Positions 7,624 through 15,565 of a stretch of 15,720 nucleotides of DNA are shown here, one piece after another (position 1 is the stretch's first letter; the number at the start of each line of letters is the position of its first letter). The DNA is taken from contig CADBUS010000006.1 in assembly GCA_902797895.1 (NCBI GenBank), forward strand, positions 1-15,720, in the 5' to 3' direction. The stretch is from an uncultured Bacteroidia bacterium. Lineage in GTDB: Bacteria > Bacteroidota > Bacteroidia > Bacteroidales > UBA932. A program made the translations under genes and the position numbers. The notes below the pieces were generated by a model. That model was not told the DNA's origin, searched no databases, and saw only the letters and a list, made by a program, of their open reading frames with translations.

Positions 7624-8409
7624 ATGAAAAGAGAGTGCAATATAAAAGTGGCAAAACAGATAATGCTTGCTGTAATTATGCTCTTTGCAGTAAGTTACGG
7701 CAGAGCGGAAAACAAGAACGAGGCACTTTGGGCCGCTGCTACTCAAGAGTATGCAGCCGGCAACTATCAGGCAGCCTGGGATAACTTTTCCCAAATAGAG
7801 CAGGAAGGTTATGCAGCAAAGGAGCTCTATTACAATATGGGGAACTGTGCCTATCGCCTTAATAAAATTGGCAAGGCGGTACTCTATTATGAGAGAGCGC
7901 TAAAACTTAATCCCTCTGACTCAGATGTTAAAGCCAATCTCGAAATGGCAAGGGCGCAGAGCTTGGATAAGATAGATTCTCTGCCGGAGTTTGTATTTGT
8001 TACTTGGTTGCGCGGTTTCCGTAACACCCTATCTGCCAATGCTTGGGCTATTATATCTCTGCTGTTTGCAGCTCTCTTTCTACTATTGCTCTATATGCTC
8101 CGCTTTGGGGGTATGGGAGTGGGCAGAAAGATTAAAATTATACTCTCTATGGTGGCACTTGTTGCAGCTCTGCTCTCTTTTGTATTCTCTCTCTCCTTGG
8201 CACTGCACTCAAGGCGGGCAAAGGAGGCGGTTGTTACAGATAGCTCCGCTACAGTAAAAAGCGCTCCCAATTCAAATGGAAATACTATCTTTATACTCCA
8301 CGAGGGTACAAAAGTTGAGATATTGGAGAGTGTTGCCCCTTGGTATAAGATTGAGATTGCAGATGGCAGGCAGGGTTGGTTAAAAGAGAGCGATGTGGAG
8401 GCGATATAG
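7624..8409 (+). CDS. batE: BatE, TPR and SH3b domain membrane protein
   Basis: This 261-residue protein has a signal peptide (about 1-28, ending SYGRAEN) and TPR repeats at about 33-108 (ELYYNMGNCAYRL, KAVLYYERALKLNP). Two transmembrane helices follow (about 139-159 and 172-196), then a C-terminal bacterial SH3 domain (about 200-261; typical closing pattern W...GRQGWL). This is the standard BatE layout. TPRs bind partner proteins and SH3b domains often bind peptides or cell-wall material, so a structural role in the Bat envelope complex is likely. The 107 bases between batD and this gene are the longest gap in the cluster. They show no clear TAnnTTTG promoter box and no obvious hairpin terminator. 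Confidence 0.92.
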   Translation: MKRECNIKVAKQIMLAVIMLFAVSYGRAENKNEALWAAATQEYAAGNYQAAWDNFSQIEQEGYAAKELYYNMGNCAYRLNKIGKAVLYYERALKLNPSDSDVKANLEMARAQSLDKIDSLPEFVFVTWLRGFRNTLSANAWAIISLLFAALFLLLLYMLRFGGMGVGRKIKIILSMVALVAALLSFVFSLSLALHSRRAKEAVVTDSSATVKSAPNSNGNTIFILHEGTKVEILESVAPWYKIEIADGRQGWLKESDVEAI

Positions 8410-8436
8410 ATATAAATAATTATAAATAAGCATAAT

Positions 8437-10524
8437 ATGAAAGCGAGAGCAGTTGCTGAGTTTTTTAGGGCGGTTATGTTATCGGCGGCACTTATGGTGC
8501 TTGCCGATTTTTGTTATGGCCAAGATGTAAACAGCCGAGTTGGCGCACTTCTTAAAGATGGTTCCATATATGGGGCAAAAATAGAGGCCAAGGCAGATGG
8601 CTCTATCACCTTTGCAATTATGAGCGATATTCATATCTCTATAGGCGCTCCAAGCGAAAAGGGAACTATGGAGTGTGTGGAGGATATAAATAATAATCCT
8701 GATATTCAGTTTGTTGTGATAACAGGAGATATTGCCAATTTTGGTTCAGACAATGAGATAGCCTCTGCCAAAAGCATATTTGACAAGCTCAATAAGCCGT
8801 GGTTTATAATCCCCGGTAATCACGATGCAACTTGGAGTGAGAGTGGTACAAACTCCTTTGCAAAAATTTTTGGTTACGAGAGGTTTGAATTTGAGGCCGG
8901 TGGAATAAAATTCATTGGCACACCTTGTGGCCCTAACATCAGAATGGCACCTGCTCTTGTACCGCGCGAGAGTATGATTTGGCTAAAGGAGCAGATTGAG
9001 CAAATGGCGGATACCCAGCCGCTTTTTTATGTTAATCACTATCCGCTTGATACCTCGCTACTTAAATATAACGAGGTGCTTGATGCCATCAAGAGAAAAA
9101 ATATTCAGCTTGTAATATCGGGCCATTGGCATACCGATAGAGCTATGGAGTATGAGGGAGTGCCGGGTGTGATTGTTCGTTCAACCTTAGCCACTCCAAA
9201 GGGAGAGAAGGGTTATGTGATAGCAGATGTAAAGGGCTCTACGGTAACATTCAGAGATAAAATTGTAGGGGCCCCAAAGGTTGGTAATATATGGTTTACT
9301 CTCCGTATGAGCAATGGCGCTCCATATCCTAAAGATATTGAGCATAAGCCTGTTATCAGCAATCCTAACAGCCGCTACCCAAATGTAAAAGAGCTGTGGC
9401 GCTATGAGAATAGTGCCGATATCGGGGCCGGTGCTGCAATTTATAGAGCCGGCGGTATGATTGAGGCGGCAGAGGGTTTTAATGCTCTGCCATCTGTGGC
9501 CGGCAGCGTTAAGAGTGGAGATATAGTGCTCTTTGCAGATGAGGCAGGAGTAATCAGAGCGTTGGACGGGCTAACAGGCAGTGAGCTATGGAGTTACAAG
9601 ACCGGTGGCAAAATCTTCTCAACTCCGGCGGTAAGCGGCGATTATGTAGTTGTCGGTTCTTCAGACAATTACATCTATTGTCTCAATCCGCGCACAGGAG
9701 CTTTAAGGTGGAGATATGAGTGCAAAAAGTCTGTGCTTGGGGCTGCAAATATCTACAAAGGTGTGGTCTATATCGGGGCTTCTGATGGCTCCTTCCGCGC
9801 CCTTAATCTTAAAAACGGCTCTCTCAAATGGGAGTATAAGGGGCTTAAGGATTTTGTTGTGGCACGCCCATATATAGATAAGCAACAGGTAGTTATTGGC
9901 GATTGGGGCAATACTCTCTACTCACTCTCTCCATCAACAGGCAAGTTGCAATGGCGTTGGCAGACTCCTAACAAGAGCAATCGCAATCTCTCACCGGCTC
10001 AGGTTTGGCCGATTAAATCCAAAGGGCTTATCTGCATAGTTACTCCAGACAGATTCAGTTATCTTCTGGATGCCAAAACAGGTAAGCAACTTGCTCGTAT
10101 TTACGGTGGTAGAGAGGCAATAGGTCTCTCACCCGATAAGGGGAGCTACTACATAAAATCTATGAAAGATACAGTGCGCTCATACTCGTTGGATAAAATT
10201 TTGAGCCACCTTAACGCGAGCAATGATGCCAAACCATTAGAGCTTGCACCGGCAGATGTGATTGATTGGCAGAGCATTACCAACTACAAGTATGAGATAG
10301 CCCCATCGCCGATAACCGTAATAAATTCCGGTGGCAAGAATAACAAAGGGGTTTTATTTATTCCTACAGATAAGGGCAATATATTGGCACTAAGTGTATC
10401 AGACGGCTCGTTGCTATGGGAGTACAAGTTATCGGGAGCTTTAATAAACTACCTGCTCCCAATAGGCGAGCATCAGCTTTTGGCCTCCACTATGGATGGA
10501 GTGGTTGCTCTATTGTCATTCTGA
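8437..10524 (+). CDS. Secreted metallophosphoesterase fused to a PQQ-type beta-propeller
   Basis: This 695-residue protein starts with a signal peptide (about 1-28, ending CYGQ). Residues 57-270 form a calcineurin-like metallophosphoesterase domain with every core motif: D64-x-H66 (SDIHIS), GD at 97-98, GNHD at 127-130, NH at 200-201 and GHWH at 229-232. Residues from about 320 to the end carry repeated PQQ-like blades with motifs such as ALDGLTGSELWSY and LNPRTGALRWRY. The first domain is expected to hydrolyse a phosphoester, and the propeller probably binds a partner or ligand. The substrate cannot be told from sequence. The gene starts 27 bases after batE, so co-transcription is likely. 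Its last codons and TGA lie in an 11-base sequence that recurs 21 bases downstream. Confidence 0.93.
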   Translation: MKARAVAEFFRAVMLSAALMVLADFCYGQDVNSRVGALLKDGSIYGAKIEAKADGSITFAIMSDIHISIGAPSEKGTMECVEDINNNPDIQFVVITGDIANFGSDNEIASAKSIFDKLNKPWFIIPGNHDATWSESGTNSFAKIFGYERFEFEAGGIKFIGTPCGPNIRMAPALVPRESMIWLKEQIEQMADTQPLFYVNHYPLDTSLLKYNEVLDAIKRKNIQLVISGHWHTDRAMEYEGVPGVIVRSTLATPKGEKGYVIADVKGSTVTFRDKIVGAPKVGNIWFTLRMSNGAPYPKDIEHKPVISNPNSRYPNVKELWRYENSADIGAGAAIYRAGGMIEAAEGFNALPSVAGSVKSGDIVLFADEAGVIRALDGLTGSELWSYKTGGKIFSTPAVSGDYVVVGSSDNYIYCLNPRTGALRWRYECKKSVLGAANIYKGVVYIGASDGSFRALNLKNGSLKWEYKGLKDFVVARPYIDKQQVVIGDWGNTLYSLSPSTGKLQWRWQTPNKSNRNLSPAQVWPIKSKGLICIVTPDRFSYLLDAKTGKQLARIYGGREAIGLSPDKGSYYIKSMKDTVRSYSLDKILSHLNASNDAKPLELAPADVIDWQSITNYKYEIAPSPITVINSGGKNNKGVLFIPTDKGNILALSVSDGSLLWEYKLSGALINYLLPIGEHQLLASTMDGVVALLSF

Positions 10525-10534
10525 ACACCACCCC

Positions 10535-10563
10535 TGTCATTCTGAGCGCAGCGAAGAATCTAT
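10535..10563. repeat. Short interspersed repeat between convergent genes, copy 1
   Basis: This copy starts tgtcattctgagcgcagcg and runs on through aagaatctat. Its last 21 bases recur exactly at 15585-15605. The 11-base start (tgtcattctga) also occurs at 10514-10524, where it supplies the stop codon of the phosphoesterase gene. ATTCT at 10539-10543 and AGAAT at 10555-10559 can form a weak 5-bp stem. Closely similar 'gtcattctgagcg...gaagaatct' sequences are, from memory, common in intergenic regions of several bacterial phyla. The function is unknown. Here the element also marks where the - strand lipoprotein gene is cut off. Confidence 0.8.
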
Positions 10564-10766
10564 TTGGCGCTACTTACAACTTTTGAGAGCAAGCCTCCAA
10601 TCTTTATGGTAGGATAGTCGCCAATGGGGAGAAGGATTTGCTGCCCCACATTTATTTTAGTATCAAGCTCTTTCTTCAAATTATAATCATTATCTATTGA
10701 GCAAGAGGCAATTATCAGCAATGTGGCAACTGTAAGCAATACTGTTTTTATAATGCTATCTTTCAT
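10560..10766 (-). pseudogene. Truncated lipoprotein, N-terminal stub
   Basis: The frame encodes only 68 residues. It has a lipoprotein signal peptide with the lipobox LIIAS-C22, then an N-terminal segment (DNDYNLKKELDTKINV, LLPIGDYPTIKI). This resembles the start of a Bacteroidetes surface lipoprotein family that normally runs to several hundred residues. The frame breaks at the interspersed repeat: its TAG stop (10560-10562) lies inside the repeat. I infer that the rest of the gene was lost when the repeat arrived or recombined. It starts 10 bases after the YrdC-family gene, so it would be read from the same transcript. It could instead be a real small lipoprotein, because signal and lipobox are intact. 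Confidence 0.65.
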
Positions 10767-10776
10767 AGCTCAAAAC

Positions 10777-11370
10777 TTATCGTCTAATTATCTCAATCTC
10801 TGAATTAAGCCCAATTCTTATAATTTGTGAGGCTTTACCTGTTGAATGTTGCTCCATTGTGGGGCTTACTATATGGTTTACGCTCTCCTTTATCTCTGTG
10901 CTTATATCTTCAAAGCAGTTTGGGGCAGCCTCTCCGGAGATATTTGCAGAGGTAGATACAATGGCTCTTTTCAGCTTGTAGCAGAGCTGTTTGCAAAACT
11001 CGTTCATTGGTATTCTTATTCCTGCCGAGCCATCTTCTGCTATCACATTTGGTGCAAGGTTGCAGGCATCGGGATAGATAATTGTCATAGGAGAGTCGTT
11101 TATCTCAATAAGTTCCAGAGCCATTTGCGGAATCTCCTTTACATAGCGCGCCAACATATCTGTATCGCTCACAAGAGTTACAAGGCTTTTACTCTCTTCT
11201 CTTTGCTTGATTTCAAAAATTTTGGCAACCGCATTCTCGTTGGTGGCATCGCAGCCAAGCCCCCAAACAGTATCGGTAGGGTAGAGTATAACTCCCCCAT
11301 CTTTAATCACTTGCGCCGCCTTTATTACCTCCTCCTCTACGGCAGGATTCTTTATGTAGCCCTTTGCCAT
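10777..11370 (-). CDS. tsaC: YrdC/Sua5-family threonylcarbamoyl-AMP synthase
   Basis: This 197-residue protein of the YrdC/Sua5/YciO family should make threonylcarbamoyl-AMP from threonine, bicarbonate and ATP for the t6A37 modification of tRNAs that read ANN codons. Visible motifs are YPTDTVWGLGCDA (30-42), KQRE...KSL with K55, R57 and K61 (nucleotide and substrate binding), and STSANISG (139-146). Its length fits the short TsaC form without the extra Sua5 domain. A YciO-type paralogue with a different role cannot be fully excluded. ATG 11370 lies 1 base after the stop of the upstream endonuclease-family gene, so the two are almost certainly co-translated from one message. Confidence 0.9.
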   Translation of the reverse strand: MAKGYIKNPAVEEEVIKAAQVIKDGGVILYPTDTVWGLGCDATNENAVAKIFEIKQREESKSLVTLVSDTDMLARYVKEIPQMALELIEINDSPMTIIYPDACNLAPNVIAEDGSAGIRIPMNEFCKQLCYKLKRAIVSTSANISGEAAPNCFEDISTEIKESVNHIVSPTMEQHSTGKASQIIRIGLNSEIEIIRR

Positions 11371-11371
11371 A

Positions 11372-12478
11372 CTATCTTTTTTTGATTGAAAATTGCGTAA
11401 TTACAGGGTAGTGGTCAGAAAGTTCTATCCTCTCTGTTTTGTGAGAGAGAGGCTCAAAGCTCTCAGGCAGAAATACATAGTCTATTCTGAGCAGCGGCCA
11501 GAGTGTGGAGTAACTCGCCCCAAATCCCCTGCCGCTCTCCTTGAATGTATCCTTTTTTCCCTCGGCCAACTTGTTGTATGTGTAGGACATAGGAGTATCG
11601 TTCAAATCGCCGCACACTATAGATGGATAGGGGCTTTGCTCAACATTGCGGTGTACTGCGTTCACCTGCTTTGAGCGCAGTATAACCGAGTGGCGTACCT
11701 TGGAGTGCGCCTGCTTAATCTGTTCTCCAACCTCCTCGTAGCTTGCATTTTTATCTCTTATCTTTTTTATAAGTGTGGTTAGCGATATTCTATTGGACTC
11801 CAGGTGGTTGTTATATACTCTTATGGTATCTGCACCAATTACAATATCGGCATAGAGGCAGAGATTGCGGCTTTGCCCAAAGGTTATCTTTTCTGCTTTT
11901 GCTATGGGGAACTTGCTTAATATAAGATTGCCATATCCTCCCCATCGCGATGGAAAAAGATGATATGCTCTGCTGCCATATTGGGGCAGCATTTTGCGCA
12001 GCTTTGCTCTATCCTTAAAAAGAACCTCTTGCAGGCAGACAATATCCGGATTATGCTTTTTTATGCTCTCTGCAATCATCTGCTGCACATCTTTTTGAGC
12101 GAGCTTCTCTTTGGAGAGGCGGAAGCGCCCAACATTGTAGGTCTGGAGTGTAATTACCTCAGGAGCATTGCTTTGCAAAAGCTCTGCATTACCTGAAATC
12201 TTAAAGAACCGCTCGGCAAACAGCAGAGAGGGAGTTACTATAAGTATTGGAATCCAAACGCTTTTGCTTCTCCATACAAGGGCAATCAGCAGCAGTATAA
12301 TATTGATAATCAGTATCGGGATAAAATAGAGGCCAAAGAATAGAGGAATTGAGAATTTGGCAGGGTCTATAGCCACAGAGATATATGAGAGCAGCAGAGA
12401 GAGAGCCGCCAATATCAGCACAAATCTGAATGTGAGCCCAAAGAAAATTTTTAATATGCCTCTTCTCCTTTTTTCCAC
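11372..12478 (-). CDS. Membrane-anchored endonuclease/exonuclease/phosphatase-family enzyme
   Basis: This 368-residue protein has three hydrophobic helices in its first 90 residues, then an endonuclease/exonuclease/phosphatase (EEP) domain with all key motifs. These are QTYNVG (N115), CLQEV (E151, metal binding), NNHLES (N224, H225), CGDLNDTP (D291, N293), RIDYVF (D333) and SDHYPV (D355, H356). EEP enzymes cleave phosphodiester bonds in nucleic acids, lipids or small molecules, and the substrate here is unknown. Three helices would place the catalytic domain on the outer side if the N-terminus is inside. The start is GTG 12478, since no ATG fits upstream before the rhomboid stop 12 bases away. 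The neighbourhood mutL-rhomboid-EEP is typical of Bacteroidales. Confidence 0.9.
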   Translation of the reverse strand: MEKRRRGILKIFFGLTFRFVLILAALSLLLSYISVAIDPAKFSIPLFFGLYFIPILIINIILLLIALVWRSKSVWIPILIVTPSLLFAERFFKISGNAELLQSNAPEVITLQTYNVGRFRLSKEKLAQKDVQQMIAESIKKHNPDIVCLQEVLFKDRAKLRKMLPQYGSRAYHLFPSRWGGYGNLILSKFPIAKAEKITFGQSRNLCLYADIVIGADTIRVYNNHLESNRISLTTLIKKIRDKNASYEEVGEQIKQAHSKVRHSVILRSKQVNAVHRNVEQSPYPSIVCGDLNDTPMSYTYNKLAEGKKDTFKESGRGFGASYSTLWPLLRIDYVFLPESFEPLSHKTERIELSDHYPVITQFSIKKR

Positions 12479-12490
12479 ACTTGATATAGG

Positions 12491-13102
12491 TTATAGAGTG
12501 TCGTCTGTGTAGAGCCTGTTGCGCTTTTTCCAATATAGGGTGAGTACCAGGCCAAATAGCATACCGCCTAAATGGGCAAAGTGGGCAATTCCGCCTCCCA
12601 AATCAAATATGCCGGTTATAAGCTCAATTGCTCCGAATATACATACAAACCACTTGGCTTTTAGCACCATAGGTATTGGAAAAACCATTGTTATGCGGCT
12701 ATTTGGGAATAACATTCCAAAGGCAAGCAACAGGCCATATACAGCACCGGAAGCACCAACCGTAGGCACATTGTAAGGAGCATTCTGCAAGTACATTACA
12801 AAAAGGTGGAGCAGTGCTGCTCCAAGCCCGGTAACCATATAGTAGAGCAGAAACTTTTTGCCGCCCCAAATCCGCTCCAAGTTGCAGCCGAAGAAGTAGA
12901 GGGTGTACATATTAAAGAAGATATGCCAGAATCCACCGTGCATAAACATATGGGTAAGCAGCTGGTATTTTTGGAAAAAGGGCGAGCCCCAAGGGAAAAG
13001 CGCCAGCTTCTCATACATAACATCTCCAATAAGGTATGTGGCTACAAATAGAATTACATTTATTATTATCAGGTGTTTTACAACCGGTGGCATATTTCTC
13101 AT
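12491..13102 (-). CDS. Rhomboid-family intramembrane serine protease
   Basis: This 203-residue polytopic protein is a compact six-helix rhomboid. The catalytic serine lies in GASGAVYG (S118) and its partner histidine in HFAHLGGMLFG (H177). The upstream oxyanion motif HIFFNM (H60, N64) is also present, so it should be active. Rhomboids cleave transmembrane substrates inside the lipid bilayer. Bacteroidales often have two rhomboid genes in tandem next to mutL, but only one is present here. Its start lies 77 bases after the mutL stop, and the next gene begins 12 bases after its own stop. Confidence 0.94.
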   Translation of the reverse strand: MRNMPPVVKHLIIINVILFVATYLIGDVMYEKLALFPWGSPFFQKYQLLTHMFMHGGFWHIFFNMYTLYFFGCNLERIWGGKKFLLYYMVTGLGAALLHLFVMYLQNAPYNVPTVGASGAVYGLLLAFGMLFPNSRITMVFPIPMVLKAKWFVCIFGAIELITGIFDLGGGIAHFAHLGGMLFGLVLTLYWKKRNRLYTDDTL

Positions 13103-13144
13103 ATCTCTACAATTTTAAGCGTTTGTTTTGCTTATCTCTTTTCT

Positions 13145-13175
13145 TTTGTTTGAACTTTTTGTTTGAGCTTTTTGT
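13145..13175. repeat. 13-bp tandem repeat upstream of the rhomboid gene
   Basis: Two adjacent 13-base units, tttgtttgaactt (13145-13157) and tttgtttgagctt (13158-13170), are followed by a partial third unit (tttgt). They lie in the 77-base gap between mutL and the rhomboid gene. Read on the - strand they give an A/C-rich leader. Nearer the gene, taaaattg on the - strand matches the TAnnTTTG promoter box at all but one position, but it lies only about 9 bases from the start codon. Confidence 0.6.
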
Positions 13176-13179
13176 AAGG

Positions 13180-14991
13180 TTACATCAATCTTTTTGCAAT
13201 CTCCTGCGCGCCTATTTTAACTATGCAGTAGCCGCCGGTAGGGGCGGTTGCACTATCGCTGCAGCAAAGCAAACGATTTATGACAGCCTTTGCCTCGCTC
13301 TCTGTAATACGCTCGGAGTAAGAGAAATTGGTGTGGCGCACAACCTCCATTGCCGCCTTATGTAAAAACTCCTCCTCGTTCTTTTCCTCAATCAGATGGG
13401 CAATCTCCTCTATGCACTCCTCTACGGAAAATAGGCCACCTCTGAAGTCGGCCGGCACTCCGCTTACCACAACGCAATCTTTACCAAACTCGCGCACCTC
13501 AAAACCAAGCCTCTCCACCTTATCAAGATTGGCGATAAGAGTTGTGAATGTAGCGTGGTCTAAGCTAATTGTCTTTGGAAAGAGCTCCTGCTGAATGGCG
13601 CACTCTCTTTTCTTTATTGAGTTAAGATAGTTATCATAAAATATTCTCTGGCGTGCCCTTGGGATATTTACTATCATAATATCGCCGCTCAAATCTGTAA
13701 CCACTACATTATGCTTGTCTATCTGCGCAACGGAGAGCATTTGTGGCTCCTCCAAAAGAGAATTTTCTGCAAAATTGTTGTTATCAATAGGATATGCGCT
13801 TTTTTCTCCGCTTTCCGGAGCATTTATTTTGCTTGGAATGGTGTGGGAGTCAAAAGGATTAAAGAGCGGATTGTTGCTGAACTTTGGGGCCTTGAATCCG
13901 CCGCCTCTGATAGCTCTATCTTTCTGCTCTTTTGTAAGAGTAAAGCCGTCTCGCGTAGTTATCTCTGTGGGAACGTCCTCCGTATCAAAATCTATGGCAG
14001 GAGCAAAAGCATTCATACCAATAGCCTCTTTTACAGCCGCCTCTAAAATCTGGAATATAATCTGCTCGTTCTCAAGTTTTATCTCTGTTTTTGAGGGGCT
14101 TATATTTACATCCATCTCCTGTGGAGCAACCTCCAGAAAGAGAAAATAGGGTGGGGTGAAACCATCGGGAATAAGAGAGCCAAACCCCTTTACTACAGCC
14201 TTGTGCAGAATGGGGCTTCTGAAAAATCTTGCGTTGGCAAAGAGGAATGTGTTAGGCTGGCTCTTCTTTGCGCTCTGCGGAGTGCCTATCACTCCGTGGA
14301 TTTTAACCACTGTGGTATCTACCTTTATATCAATTAGCTGCTTAATTATAGAGCCTCCGCAAATGTCTGATATGCGCTGCTTTAGATTGTGGCCGCCAGG
14401 CAACACCATAGCCTCTTTGGAGTTGCTTACAAGGCGGAATTCAATATCCAAACGGGTGAGAGCCACGCGTATAAACTCAGAGACTATTGCGCGATACTCG
14501 CTACTGTCTGATTTTAAGAATTTTCTGCGGGCAGGTATATTGTAAAAAAGATTGCGTACCGCAATGTTGCACCCCTGCGGACAGGAGATTTCGCTCTGTT
14601 CCACAATTTGCGAGCCTGTTATATGTACCTGAGTACCCGTCTGTTGCCCCTCTTTTTTGGTTTTAAGTATAACATCTGCACAGGCTGCAATGGAGGCCAA
14701 AGCCTCACCCCTGAATCCGAATGTAGAGAGATTTTGCAAATCATCTACAGAATCTATCTTGGATGTAGCGTGGCTCAAAAAGCAAATTTGCGCCTCGTTG
14801 GCATCCATTCCGCAACCATTATCTATAACCTGTATTAGCGTTCTGCCATAGTCGTTAATAATGAGAGTAATAGAGGAAGCCCCTGCATCTGCAGAGTTCT
14901 CCATAAGCTCTTTAACCACAGATGCCGGCCGCTGGATTACCTCTCCTGCGGCTATAAGCGAGTAGATATTTTCCGGCAGAACTTTTAACAT
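13180..14991 (-). CDS. mutL: DNA mismatch repair protein MutL, endonuclease motif lost
   Basis: This 603-residue MutL has an intact GHKL ATPase domain: E28-L-M-E-N32 with SADAGA, DNGCGM (57-62), HATSK (74-78), TFGFRGEAL (90-98) and DVNISPSK with K301. A polar linker of about 100 residues leads to the C-terminal dimerisation domain from about residue 415. Where nicking MutL proteins have DQHAxxExxxxE, this one has NIPRARQRIFYD (442-453). The Asp, Gln, His and both Glu positions are replaced, while the R-I-x-Y core still aligns. The terminal CPHGRP motif is also absent (APTGGYC instead). Mismatch signalling is likely, with nicking supplied by another enzyme. It is slightly short for the family. 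Confidence 0.96.
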   Translation of the reverse strand: MLKVLPENIYSLIAAGEVIQRPASVVKELMENSADAGASSITLIINDYGRTLIQVIDNGCGMDANEAQICFLSHATSKIDSVDDLQNLSTFGFRGEALASIAACADVILKTKKEGQQTGTQVHITGSQIVEQSEISCPQGCNIAVRNLFYNIPARRKFLKSDSSEYRAIVSEFIRVALTRLDIEFRLVSNSKEAMVLPGGHNLKQRISDICGGSIIKQLIDIKVDTTVVKIHGVIGTPQSAKKSQPNTFLFANARFFRSPILHKAVVKGFGSLIPDGFTPPYFLFLEVAPQEMDVNISPSKTEIKLENEQIIFQILEAAVKEAIGMNAFAPAIDFDTEDVPTEITTRDGFTLTKEQKDRAIRGGGFKAPKFSNNPLFNPFDSHTIPSKINAPESGEKSAYPIDNNNFAENSLLEEPQMLSVAQIDKHNVVVTDLSGDIMIVNIPRARQRIFYDNYLNSIKKRECAIQQELFPKTISLDHATFTTLIANLDKVERLGFEVREFGKDCVVVSGVPADFRGGLFSVEECIEEIAHLIEEKNEEEFLHKAAMEVVRHTNFSYSERITESEAKAVINRLLCCSDSATAPTGGYCIVKIGAQEIAKRLM

Positions 14992-15158
14992 AATATTCGG
15001 TTTGCTATTTTTTTGCTCAGAGTGCTTGCTTGCCTTCTGCTTTCTGTTGCCCAGTGCTTGATGCCGGCTGCCCTCTGCTTGCTGCTTTGTGCTTGTTTCT
15101 GTTAGTTGTTTCGTTGTACTATCTTGCTTGCCGTTGCTATGTGTTGCTTGTTGCGTTG
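14992..15158. other. Intergenic stretch rich in TGCTT/TTGC words, upstream of mutL
   Basis: These 167 bases hold no convincing gene. The + strand is poor in A and full of short related words (tgcttgc, ttgctg, gttgctatg, ttgcttgttgc), giving an A/C/G-rich leader for mutL on the - strand. The 11-mer ttgcttgttgc (15144-15154) recurs at 15494-15504, in the leader of the next gene. No TAnnTTTG box was found before mutL, so mutL may be read from the promoter upstream of the small gene at 15159-15479. Confidence 0.55.
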
Positions 15159-15479
15159 CTATTTAGTGCTAATATCCATTGCATTGTAGAGCAAAGAGAA
15201 GACCTTTGCAAAGTAGAATAGAGCAATCAAAATAGCAGCCACAAGAGCATACACTATAATTCTCTTGCCGGCTCCGTAGCCTGCCTCTTTGCGCAAAGCT
15301 CTTTTGGAGCTCTTTCTGAATCCCTTGGAGACAATTGAGCCGGGCACATACTCCTCCCCCTTTTTTGCTGCCTCGGCAGCCTCGTTTATTGAGTCAAATT
15401 TCTCTAACTCCTTATCGTAATGTCTTGCAGGGTAATCAAACACCCTATGAGACGGCAGATGAAAAAACTTAAAACCCAT
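15159..15479 (-). CDS. Conserved hypothetical protein with one C-terminal membrane helix
   Basis: This 106-residue protein has a basic N-terminal part with FFHLPSHRVFDYPARHYDKE. It resembles a small Bacteroidetes family that starts with a 'HRVFNYxPRYYDP'-like motif and is often found next to mutL. Residues 24-73 are charged, with a very basic patch (KSSKRALRKEAGYGAGKR). A single helix follows at about 75-93 (IIVYALVAAILIALFYFA), then a 13-residue end. No catalytic motif is seen and the function is unknown. With no signal peptide it is probably tail-anchored in the inner membrane, with its bulk in the cytosol. It is the first gene of the - strand block. Confidence 0.8.
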   Translation of the reverse strand: MGFKFFHLPSHRVFDYPARHYDKELEKFDSINEAAEAAKKGEEYVPGSIVSKGFRKSSKRALRKEAGYGAGKRIIVYALVAAILIALFYFAKVFSLLYNAMDISTK

Positions 15480-15502
15480 AACTATAATTTTTATTGCTTG
15501 TT

Positions 15503-15564
15503 GCTTACAGCATATCGCTTATTGCATTATAGCTTACAGCATATATGCATACTGCTTATCGCAT
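15503..15564 (-). repeat. Four ATGCnnTAAGC elements in the leader of the - strand operon
   Basis: On the - strand, ATGCnnTAAGC occurs four times: at 15554-15564, 15532-15542, 15517-15527 and 15503-15513 (centre distances about 22, 15 and 14 bases). The two TG versions extend to a 13-base identity, atatgctgtaagc (15532-15544 and 15503-15515). All four lie between the predicted promoter box and the first start codon. They may be binding sites for a regulator or parts of an RNA structure, or they may be remains of a decayed tandem repeat. Confidence 0.6.
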
Positions 15565-15565
15565 A

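Noticed and set aside
10539..10559. Rho-independent terminator between the convergent genes
   Set aside because: Only a 5-bp stem (ATTCT/AGAAT) around a poorly paired 11-base interior can be drawn, and no T-run follows on either strand.
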